From Scleromatobacter sp964418745 (GTDB lineage: Bacteria > Pseudomonadota > Gammaproteobacteria > Burkholderiales > Burkholderiaceae_C): a DNA stretch of 64,000 nt. Location: NCBI GenBank assembly GCA_964418745.1, contig CAYQMX010000017.1, positions 1-64,000 of the forward strand. The letters run 5' to 3'. Positions 50,735-58,352 of the stretch are shown here, piece after piece (within the stretch, counting starts at the first letter, position 1; every line of letters starts with the position of its first letter). Under the pieces are notes generated by a model, which saw only the letters and a program-made list of their open reading frames with translations, made no database searches and was not told the origin of the DNA. The position numbers and the translations under genes were made by a program.

Positions 50735-52168
50735 ATGTCTGAATTCAAGGTAGCCCCCGCCAATGCGCCGGTCGGTGTCAAGCTGCTCACCTGGGTCGAC
50801 AACCGCTTCCCCGCGTCCAAGCTCTGGAAGGAACACCTTTCCGAGTACTACGCGCCGAAGAACTTCAACTTCTGGTACTTCTTCGGCTCGCTCGCGCTGC
50901 TGGTGCTGGTGATCCAGATCGTCACCGGCATCTTCCTCGTGATGCACTACAAGCCCGATGCCGCGCAGGCGTTCGCATCGGTGGAGTACATCATGCGCGA
51001 CGTGCCCTGGGGCTGGCTGGTGCGCTACATGCACTCCACCGGGGCCTCGGCGTTCTTCATCGTCGTCTACCTGCACATGTTCCGCGGCTTCCTGTACGGC
51101 TCGTACCGCAAGCCGCGCGAGCTGGTCTGGATCTTCGGCTGCGCCATCTTCCTGTGCCTGATGGGCGAGGCCTTCATGGGCTACCTGCTGCCCTGGGGCC
51201 AGATGTCGTACTGGGGCGCGCAGGTGATCGTCAACCTGTTCTCGGCGATCCCGTTCGTCGGCCCGGACCTGTCGCTGATGATCCGCGGCGACTACGTGGT
51301 GTCGGACGCCACGCTCAACCGCTTCTTCAGCTTCCACGTGATCGCGATCCCGCTGATCCTGCTGGGCCTGGTCGTCGCGCACGTCATCGCGCTGCACGAG
51401 GTGGGCTCCAACAATCCCGACGGCATCGAGATCAAGGAAAAGAAGGATGCCAACGGCATCCCGCTGGACGGCATCCCGTTCCATCCGTACTACTCGGTGC
51501 ACGACATGGTGGGCGTGGCCGGCTTCCTGATCCTGTTCAGCGCGGTGGTGTTCTTCGCGCCGGAGATGGGCGGCTACTTCCTCGAGTCCAACAACTTCAT
51601 CCCCGCCGATTCGCTGAAGACGCCTCTGCACATCGCGCCGGTCTGGTACTTCACGCCGTTCTACTCGATGCTGCGCGCCACCACCGACGACATGCTCGTG
51701 GTGTTCCGCGTGCTGGTCGCCGTCGCGGCCTTGCTGGCGCTGTGGAAGGGCCGCTTCAGCGCGCTGGGCAAGGGCGTGATCATCGTCGCATCGCTGGTGG
51801 TGCTGACCGGCATCGGCCTGTTCAAATTCACCGGCATCCCGGCGCTGGCCGGCTGCGACGCCAAGTTCTGGGGCGTGCTGGTGATGGGCGGCTCGGTCGT
51901 CATCCTGTTCTTCATGCCCTGGCTGGACCAGAGCCCGGTCAAGTCGATCCGCTACCGGCCGGGCTGGCACAAGGCCGTGTACGCGGTGTTCGTGGTCGTG
52001 TTCCTGGTCCTGGGCTACCTCGGCATCGAACCGCCGGATCCGCTCAAGACCGCCCTGTCGCAGGTCGGCACCGTCCTGTACTTCGGCTTCTTCCTGCTGA
52101 TGCCGTGGTGGAGCCAGATGGGCACGTTCAAGCCCGTCCCGGATCGCGTCGTCTTCCACGCGCATTGA
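50735..52168 (+). CDS. petB: Cytochrome b of the bc1 complex
   Basis: The 477-aa protein has the cytochrome b core with heme-ligand histidines in YMHSTGASAFFIVVYLHMF and FFSFHVIAIPLI. The quinone site segment FMGYLLPWGQMSYWGA and the PEWY-like turn near PVWYFTPFYSML are present. A C-terminal extension with more helices is usual in proteobacteria. The petC start is five bases after its stop. Confidence 0.97.
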   Translation: MSEFKVAPANAPVGVKLLTWVDNRFPASKLWKEHLSEYYAPKNFNFWYFFGSLALLVLVIQIVTGIFLVMHYKPDAAQAFASVEYIMRDVPWGWLVRYMHSTGASAFFIVVYLHMFRGFLYGSYRKPRELVWIFGCAIFLCLMGEAFMGYLLPWGQMSYWGAQVIVNLFSAIPFVGPDLSLMIRGDYVVSDATLNRFFSFHVIAIPLILLGLVVAHVIALHEVGSNNPDGIEIKEKKDANGIPLDGIPFHPYYSVHDMVGVAGFLILFSAVVFFAPEMGGYFLESNNFIPADSLKTPLHIAPVWYFTPFYSMLRATTDDMLVVFRVLVAVAALLALWKGRFSALGKGVIIVASLVVLTGIGLFKFTGIPALAGCDAKFWGVLVMGGSVVILFFMPWLDQSPVKSIRYRPGWHKAVYAVFVVVFLVLGYLGIEPPDPLKTALSQVGTVLYFGFFLLMPWWSQMGTFKPVPDRVVFHAH

Positions 52169-52173
52169 TCGCC

Positions 52174-52953
52174 ATGAAAAACATCTCCCTCATGAAGCGT
52201 TTCATCGCCGGCGTCCTCGTGGCGCTCTCGTTCAGCGGCGCGGCGTTCGCCCAGGAAGGCGGCCCGGCGTGGGACAAGTTCCCCACCGAGCGCCTGACCG
52301 ACCCGGCCGCCCTGCAGCATGGCGCCCAGCTGTTCGTCAACTACTGCCTGAACTGCCACCAGGCGGCGTACATGCGCTACAACCGCCTGCACGACATCGG
52401 CCTTTCCGACGATCAGATAAAATCCAACCTTCTGTTCGCCGGCGACAAGGTGGGCGACCTGATGAAGACCTCCCTGGATCCCAAGGATGCCAAGGCCTTT
52501 TTCGGGATCGTTCCGCCCGACCTGTCGGTGATCACCCGCTCTCGCTCCGGTGCCAAGGGATCCGGGGCAGACTACGTCTATACGTACCTCCGATCCTTCT
52601 ACCGGGACGAGACGAGGCCCACGGGATGGAATAATCGCGTTTTCCCGAACGTCGGCATGCCGCACGTGCTGTGGGAGCTCCAGGGCACCCAGCGCGCGGT
52701 CTTTGAGGACGAAAAGGGAGAGGGCGGTCAGGTCGAGCACGTGTTCAAGGGTCTCAAGATGGAGACCCCGGGCACGCGGAGCACAGCCGATTACAACGCC
52801 GACGTCGCGGATCTCGTTGCCTACCTGCAATGGATGAGCGAACCGGTGCAGAATTTCCGTGTGAAGCTGGGTGTCTGGGTGCTCATCTTCCTGTCGGTGT
52901 TCTGGGTGATCTGCTGGCGGCTGAATGCGTCGTACTGGAAAGACGTGAAATAG
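52174..52953 (+). CDS. petC: Cytochrome c1 of the bc1 complex
   Basis: The 259-aa protein has a signal peptide (ending AFA), the heme motif C58-LNC61-H62, the axial methionine in a later segment (NVGMPHVLW), and a C-terminal anchor (VLIFLSVFWVICW). It completes the petABC operon; sspA follows after 90 bases. Confidence 0.97.
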   Translation: MKNISLMKRFIAGVLVALSFSGAAFAQEGGPAWDKFPTERLTDPAALQHGAQLFVNYCLNCHQAAYMRYNRLHDIGLSDDQIKSNLLFAGDKVGDLMKTSLDPKDAKAFFGIVPPDLSVITRSRSGAKGSGADYVYTYLRSFYRDETRPTGWNNRVFPNVGMPHVLWELQGTQRAVFEDEKGEGGQVEHVFKGLKMETPGTRSTADYNADVADLVAYLQWMSEPVQNFRVKLGVWVLIFLSVFWVICWRLNASYWKDVK

Positions 52954-53043
52954 CGTCTTTCGCGACGGCCCTTGAGGTTCTTCCGACCGGCTTGCCGGTC
53001 GACTGTTTTTTGACGACTTGATTTTTCGAGGGAGCCCCCCGCC

Positions 53044-53658
53044 ATGATGGTGCTGTATTCAGGAACCACCGACCCGTACTCGCACCGCTGCCGCTTCGTG
53101 CTGTTCGAAAAAGGAATGGACTTCGAGATCCGCGACGTCGATCTCTTCGCCAAGCCGGAAGACATCGCGCTGATGAATCCGTACAACGAGGTGCCCATCC
53201 TCGTCGAACGTGACCTCATCCTGTACGAATCGCACATCATCAACGAGTACATCGACGAGCGCTTCCCGCATCCGCAGCTGATGCCGGGCGATCCGGTCGC
53301 GCGCGCCCGGGTGCGCCTGTTCCTGTTCAACTTCGAGAAGGAACTGTTCTCGAACGTCAACATCCTGGAAGGCCGCGGCGGCGTCAAGGCCAACGACAAG
53401 CAGCTCGAGAAGGCCCGCGCGCAGATCCGCGACCGCCTGACCCAGCTCGCGCCGATCTTCCTGAAGAACAAGTACATGCTCGGCGACGACTTCTCGATGC
53501 TCGACGTCGCGATCGCCCCGCTGCTGTGGCGCATCGACTACTACGGCATCGAGCTGTCCAAGAACGCCGCGCCGCTGCTCAAGTACGCGGAGCGCATCTT
53601 CTCGCGTCCGGCCTACATCGAGGCGCTGACGCCCTCGGAAAAGGTCATGCGCAAGTGA
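53044..53658 (+). CDS. sspA: Stringent starvation protein A (GST-fold)
   Basis: The 204-aa protein has the glutathione-transferase fold of SspA: MVLYSGTTDPYSHRCRFVLF, NPYNEVPILVERDL, LYESHIINEYIDERFPHP, then a helical domain. SspA binds RNA polymerase and alters promoter choice in stationary phase. It lies directly after petABC and before sspB, a conserved order. Confidence 0.95.
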   Translation: MMVLYSGTTDPYSHRCRFVLFEKGMDFEIRDVDLFAKPEDIALMNPYNEVPILVERDLILYESHIINEYIDERFPHPQLMPGDPVARARVRLFLFNFEKELFSNVNILEGRGGVKANDKQLEKARAQIRDRLTQLAPIFLKNKYMLGDDFSMLDVAIAPLLWRIDYYGIELSKNAAPLLKYAERIFSRPAYIEALTPSEKVMRK

Positions 53659-53740
53659 TGTCCGGCTGCCGGCGCCTGGCCTTCGGCCAGGGCCGGCATG
53701 CCCGTTGCCTGTCCCCTGCTCCGTTTCCCATTCGTCGTTC

Positions 53741-54298
53741 ATGACCCAGGTCAGCACCACCGAGATTCCCGGCAGCTCCACGCGGCCTTACCTGATCCGT
53801 GCGCTGCACGACTGGTGCACCGACAACGGCTTCACGCCCTACCTGGCCGTCCACGTCGACCGCTCGGTGCAGGTGCCGATGGAGTACGTGAAGAACAACG
53901 AGATCGTGCTCAACGTCGGCTTCGAGGCCACCAGCGGCCTGAAGCTGGGCAACGACTTCATCGAGTTCCGCGCCCGCTTCGGCGGCATGGCGCGCGACAT
54001 CCTCGTCCCCGTCGACCATGTCGTGGCGATCTACGCCCGCGAGAACGGCCAGGGCATGGCCTTCCCGATGCCCACCGGCGACGGCGAGACCGCCGCCATC
54101 GGCGACAACACCGGCCCGGTGACCCACTCGACGGCCCCGGTCGCCGACGGCGCCCCGCGCGGCCTGCGCCTGGCCCCGTCCAGCGCCCAGTCCGACGAAG
54201 GCAGCCCCGAGACCCCGGCCGACGACGACACCGACCCGCCGGACACCCCCACGCCCGCGCCCACCAGCCCACGCCCGGCGCTCAAGCGCATCAAGTAA
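53741..54298 (+). CDS. sspB: ClpXP specificity-enhancing factor SspB
   Basis: The 185-aa protein starts TRPYLIRALHDWCTDNGFTP and continues PYLAVHVD and LNVGFEATSGLKL. An acidic linker follows, and the C-terminal end RPALKRIK resembles the XB motif that docks on ClpX. It delivers ssrA-tagged proteins to ClpXP. tRNA-Thr starts 32 bases downstream. Confidence 0.95.
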   Translation: MTQVSTTEIPGSSTRPYLIRALHDWCTDNGFTPYLAVHVDRSVQVPMEYVKNNEIVLNVGFEATSGLKLGNDFIEFRARFGGMARDILVPVDHVVAIYARENGQGMAFPMPTGDGETAAIGDNTGPVTHSTAPVADGAPRGLRLAPSSAQSDEGSPETPADDDTDPPDTPTPAPTSPRPALKRIK

Positions 54299-54330
54299 AG
54301 TCCTGCCGGGGTGCCGCGCGCGCTCCGCAC

Positions 54331-54406
54331 GCCGACTTAGCTCAGTTGGTAGAGCATCCGCCTTGTAAGCGGGAGGTCATCCGTTCGATTCGGATAGTCG
54401 GCACCA
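54331..54406 (+). tRNA. tRNA-Thr (anticodon UGU)
   Basis: The 76-nt cloverleaf has acceptor arms GCCGACT and AGTCGGC, a D arm with AGCTCAGTTGGTAGAGC, and the anticodon loop CTTGTAA with TGT at its centre. The T arm reads TTCGATTC. The CCA end is encoded. It reads ACA codons and, by wobble, ACG. Confidence 0.98.
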
Positions 54407-54509
54407 TTCGGTCATCCCAGGCCGTCCCGCAGCAGGCCGAGCAATATTCGCAGCCACCTGACGGTGAGGTGCGGGACTCCGGCGGCGCATCCAGCCTGAA
54501 CGCGCAGGC

Positions 54510-55661
54510 TCAAGGCCCGCGGTCGACCAGCACCTGCAAGGCTCGCCGCAGCCCGACCTCATAGATGTCGCCCGGCGCCGCGAGCGCCAGCGCGCGCGGT
54601 GCCTGCGCGGCAGCTGCGGGCGGTGACGCCGGTGCGGAGGGCGGCGCCCAGGTCGATGCGGGCAACCAGGTCGACGGCGCGTCGCCCGCGTCCAGCACGA
54701 CGCCTATCAGCGCCCCCGTGGCGTCGAACACTGGTGCGCCCGGTGCCGATCCGAAGCCCAGCCGACGCTCTCCCGCATCGCCCTTCGCGCTGCCCAGGAA
54801 GCCCTGGGTGAGCGCCGGCCATGCGGGTCCGGGGGCCGGGCCGTAGGCGAGCGCATAGCCAGGACTGCCGGCGTAGGGCGTGCGAGCGGCGCTTTCTCGA
54901 GGCGTCCCGGCCGACAGGGCGGTGCGCAGCCGCAGGCGTGCCAGGCCGTGCGCGGCGAGCGCAGGCGGGGCGGGATCGACGGTGGCCTCCGTGGCCTGGC
55001 CAAGGCCGTTGCGCACCCACACCAGCGCTCCCGCACCAGCTTTCAGGCCGGCCAGCGGCACGAGGGCGGTGGCGCCGTCGTCGAGGAGCGTGCCATTGCC
55101 GGCGAGGCGAGCCGACGCGGGCGGGCTCGCCTGTGCATCCCCCGTCACCGGCCAAGGGGCCATCCGGTGCGAAGCCTGCAGGAGCACGCCCGTCGCGACG
55201 GCCGGGTGCTCGGTGAACGCAGTGGACACGGCGGCGGCCACCGGGTCGCCCGGCATGCGTGCACGAGCTTCCGCGAGCGTACGCGCGGCCAACTCGTCCT
55301 GACCGCCGATGCGCAGCAGCCAGGCATAGAGCGCCGCGCCGTCGGCCGCGTCGGTGTGCTCGCCGGCGGTGTGGGCGCAGAACGCGAGGGCGCGGCGGTA
55401 CTGGCCATCCTGCATCGCGGCGCGGATCAGGCCAAGCTCCGCGTCGGCGGCGTGCAGCATCATCGCCGCGCGCTCGAAGTCGTCGAGTGCCTGGGCCGCG
55501 TCGCCGCGCTCGAGTTCGCCCTGCGCGCGGGCCAGCAGGGCGATGCGCCGGGGCAGGCGTGCGGCCGCGGCGGCCTCGTCGTCGTGGGCCTGCGACGAGG
55601 CGCAGGCCCACGCGCCGAGCAAGGCGGCCCCCGCGCGCCGGATCGCGCGGGCCGTGCTCAC
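54510..55661 (-). CDS. Secreted TPR-like and degenerate trypsin-fold protein
   Basis: The 383-aa product starts at a GTG (55661) that overlaps the nucleotidase stop (GTGA). A signal-like segment (AGAALLGAWACASSQA) precedes helical repeats from about 35 to 140 (LERGDAAQALDDFERAAMML, ALAFCAHTAGEHTD). The C-terminal half resembles a trypsin-like fold: GFGSAPGAPVFDATGALIG corresponds to the GNSGGP region, with the catalytic serine position replaced. No clear His or Asp partner is visible, so it is probably a pseudo-enzyme. It is the last gene of a leftward operon. Confidence 0.6.
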   Translation of the reverse strand: MSTARAIRRAGAALLGAWACASSQAHDDEAAAAARLPRRIALLARAQGELERGDAAQALDDFERAAMMLHAADAELGLIRAAMQDGQYRRALAFCAHTAGEHTDAADGAALYAWLLRIGGQDELAARTLAEARARMPGDPVAAAVSTAFTEHPAVATGVLLQASHRMAPWPVTGDAQASPPASARLAGNGTLLDDGATALVPLAGLKAGAGALVWVRNGLGQATEATVDPAPPALAAHGLARLRLRTALSAGTPRESAARTPYAGSPGYALAYGPAPGPAWPALTQGFLGSAKGDAGERRLGFGSAPGAPVFDATGALIGVVLDAGDAPSTWLPASTWAPPSAPASPPAAAAQAPRALALAAPGDIYEVGLRRALQVLVDRGP

Positions 55662-57589
55662 GGCAGCAGCGTGACGCGCGGGATGCCGAGCGCCGGCTGG
55701 CCCGGATCGTAGGCCGCGGCAGGCGACTTGTAGCCGGCCAGGTAGGCCACGAGCGCGTCGATGTCCTGCGCGCCACCGAGCACGCTGGTGCCGCCCAGCA
55801 GGGTGGTGAAGCCGTCGCCGCCCGTCGCCATGAAGTTGTTCACGGTGACGCGGTAGGTCTTGCCCGGGTTCTGCACGACGCCGCCGGCGACGACGATCTC
55901 CGGCGCGCCGGTGGCCACCGGCGGCGTCACGGTGACGTCGGTCGGCGTGAAGGTGACGTCGACGACCTTCGAGCACGCCGGTGCGCTGGCGCTCCAGGTG
56001 TACTTCAGGCCGTTGGACACCTGCATCACCCGGTTGGCCGTCTGGCCGGCGCAGCCGTTGAACTGCTGCTCGAGCAGCGCCTTCAACTGCACCGCGGTGA
56101 GCGTCAGCGTGACCAGGCTGTTGCCGAACGGCTGCACCGTGAACGCGTCGCCGTAGGTCAGCGCGTACGGGTAGGTGGCCGAGGCCGAGACGAAGCCGGG
56201 CGAGCGCACGCCGCCGGCGTTCATGAAGGCGATCTGCGCGCCGCCGAGCGCGGCGGACTGCGTGGCCGCCAGCTGGCCGTCGGCGATCAGGTCGCCTGCG
56301 GGCTCCTCGCCGGCGGTGTTGGCCGTGGCGGGCAGGCCGGTGGTGATCGTCCCCACCACCGCGCTGGCCAGCGGCGAGACGAGGGCGTTGTAGCCGGCCA
56401 CGATGTTGCGCACGGTCGGATCGGCGGCGATCGCCTGGTTGATTGCGGCATCGGTGCGGTCGACCAGCCGGTTGGTGGGCGAGACGGCCGTCACGTTGTG
56501 CGTCTTCGGGTCGAGCGTGACGTCGATGTCGGTCACGATGCGGCCGAACGCGCTGGCGCTGGTCACCGGGATCAGGCGGCCGATCTTGTTGGGAAGGCCG
56601 GTGGGGCGCGGCGTCGAGACGGCGGCGCCACTCACTTTCCTGACGTCGACGGTGTTGGCCGAGCAGTTGTAGGCGGCGTGCGTGTGGGCGCTGATCACCA
56701 GGTCGACGGCGTCGTCGAGGCGGTTGACGATGTTCTCGATGTCGGAGGCGCTGCCGTCGGCGTTCTTCAGGTTGCCGTCGCACCCGTTGATGTCGCCCAC
56801 GTTCGGGCTGGACTGGAAGCCGCCCTGGTGCACCAGAACGACGATGGCCTCGATGCCCTGCGCGCGCAGGCGCGGCACCAGCGCGTTGACGGTGTCGGCC
56901 TCGTCCTGGAACTGCAGGCCGGCCACGCCGGTGGGCGTGACGATGCCGGGCGTGCCCTTGAGCGTCATGCCGATGAACGCCACCTTGACCCCGTTGAACG
57001 ACTTGATGCCGTACGGCGGCAGCAGCGTGCGGCCGGTGGCTGTCTCGATGACGTTGGCCGACAGCCACTTGAAGTGCGCGCCGTCGAAGGTGCCCGGTGC
57101 GCTGGAGCCGAGGCCCTTGCAGCTGTTGGGATCGGGCTGGCCGGCGGTGATCTTGCAACCGCCGTTCTGCAGGCGCTTCAGTTCGGCCGAGCCCTTGTCG
57201 AACTCGTGGTTGCCCACCGAGGTGAAGTCGACGCCGACGTGGTTCAGCACCTCGACCGCGGGTTCGTCGAAGAACAGCGCCGAGATCAGCGGCGAGGCGC
57301 CGATGAAGTCGCCGCCGCCGACGACGGCGTTGAGCGGGTTCTGCGCCTTCAGGCGGGCGACGTAGGCGGCGATGTAGTCGGCACCACCGACCGCAGGACG
57401 CTGCGCCGTCGGGACGATGGTGTTCTGGCCGAACGTGCCGGGCGACTGGAGGTTGCCGTGGAAGTCGTTGAAGCCGATGATCTTGACGGTGATCGGCGCG
57501 GCCGTCTGGGCCAGCGCGCAGCCGGCGAAGGCAGCGGCGAGGCTCGAGACGAGCAGGGTGCGGGCCAGCGAGAGCAGGGGGTTTCTCAT
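55658..57589 (-). CDS. Bifunctional metallophosphatase / 5'-nucleotidase
   Basis: The 643-aa protein has a signal peptide (ending near LAQ) and a calcineurin-like domain with FNDFHGNLQ near residue 40, GGGDFIGASP near 94, GNHEFDKG near 125 and SAHTHAAYNC near 245. The 5'-nucleotidase C-terminal domain has MNAGGVRSPGF near 465. It degrades extracellular nucleotides, supplying phosphate and nucleosides. It starts 12 bases after the PEP-CTERM gene and overlaps the pseudo-protease gene, forming one operon. Confidence 0.92.
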   Translation of the reverse strand: MRNPLLSLARTLLVSSLAAAFAGCALAQTAAPITVKIIGFNDFHGNLQSPGTFGQNTIVPTAQRPAVGGADYIAAYVARLKAQNPLNAVVGGGDFIGASPLISALFFDEPAVEVLNHVGVDFTSVGNHEFDKGSAELKRLQNGGCKITAGQPDPNSCKGLGSSAPGTFDGAHFKWLSANVIETATGRTLLPPYGIKSFNGVKVAFIGMTLKGTPGIVTPTGVAGLQFQDEADTVNALVPRLRAQGIEAIVVLVHQGGFQSSPNVGDINGCDGNLKNADGSASDIENIVNRLDDAVDLVISAHTHAAYNCSANTVDVRKVSGAAVSTPRPTGLPNKIGRLIPVTSASAFGRIVTDIDVTLDPKTHNVTAVSPTNRLVDRTDAAINQAIAADPTVRNIVAGYNALVSPLASAVVGTITTGLPATANTAGEEPAGDLIADGQLAATQSAALGGAQIAFMNAGGVRSPGFVSASATYPYALTYGDAFTVQPFGNSLVTLTLTAVQLKALLEQQFNGCAGQTANRVMQVSNGLKYTWSASAPACSKVVDVTFTPTDVTVTPPVATGAPEIVVAGGVVQNPGKTYRVTVNNFMATGGDGFTTLLGGTSVLGGAQDIDALVAYLAGYKSPAAAYDPGQPALGIPRVTLLP

Positions 57590-57601
57590 GATGCGCGTTC
57601 C

Positions 57602-58189
57602 TCAGATCGAGTGGACGGACCGGCGGCGACGCGCCAGCAGCGCGACGGCGGCGAAGCCGCCCAGCATCAGCGCGAGGCCCGAGGGCTCGGGCACGGCGGC
57701 CACGGTCAGGCTGACGCCGCCGCTGGTGGCGTCGACGTCGCCGCCGGCGGGGTACTGCACCGACTGCAGCAACGCGCCGCTGATGCTGTAGGTGCCGGCC
57801 TGCAGGCTGAACACGCCATGGCTGTAGGCCGGGTTGGCGAGTGCGGCGGCGAAGTCGTACTCGATCGCGCCGTCGGTGGTGCCGATGGCGACGCTCGAAG
57901 TCGTGCCCAGCGCGCCGCCGAAGTTGGTGATGGTGAACGTGTCGCCGGCGAAGACGGTGTCGACGACGGTCAGCGTGCCGACCTGGCCCGCGCCGACGGT
58001 GAACGTGAAGTTCAGCGCCGAACCGTCCGTGTTGTCGATCCAGCCGTTGCCGAAGTCGGCGGCGATCGTGTTGTCGACGTCGAATCCGCTCCAGCTGCCG
58101 TCGGCGGCGAGCGCGACCGTGGTCGCATGGGCGGGGGCCGCGAGCGCGGCGGCAGCGGCGATCGCCACCGCCATGAGTTGCTTGTTCAT
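57602..58189 (-). CDS. PEP-CTERM sorting-domain protein
   Basis: The 195-aa protein has a signal peptide (AAALAAPAHA), a middle beta-rich domain without a known family, and a C-terminal PEP-CTERM signal VPEPSGLALMLGGFAAVALL followed by ARRRR. It is expected to be sorted to the exterior by an exosortase. It starts the operon with the 5'-nucleotidase and pseudo-protease. The domain SWSGFDVDNTIAADFGN and following resembles those of other small matrix proteins. Confidence 0.88.
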   Translation of the reverse strand: MNKQLMAVAIAAAAALAAPAHATTVALAADGSWSGFDVDNTIAADFGNGWIDNTDGSALNFTFTVGAGQVGTLTVVDTVFAGDTFTITNFGGALGTTSSVAIGTTDGAIEYDFAAALANPAYSHGVFSLQAGTYSISGALLQSVQYPAGGDVDATSGGVSLTVAAVPEPSGLALMLGGFAAVALLARRRRSVHSI

Positions 58190-58352
58190 CGGTCTCTCTC
58201 CGGGTGTCGTTCGAGGCGCGCGGCCCTCGTGGGGCCAGCGCGGGAAAGACGACTGTCGGAGATACCGGTGACCCTATCGTGACTCGACATGGGCCGACTG
58301 CCGATGTGAGCGCTTCATCCCCCCTAGTCCAAGGCCGCCGGGCGGCGTCGCG

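Noticed and set aside
54510..57158. An apparent 882-codon fusion reading through the nucleotidase into the protease-like gene
   Set aside because: The upstream part is an alternative frame of the nucleotidase; the real protease-like gene starts at the GTG at 55661 with a GTGA overlap.
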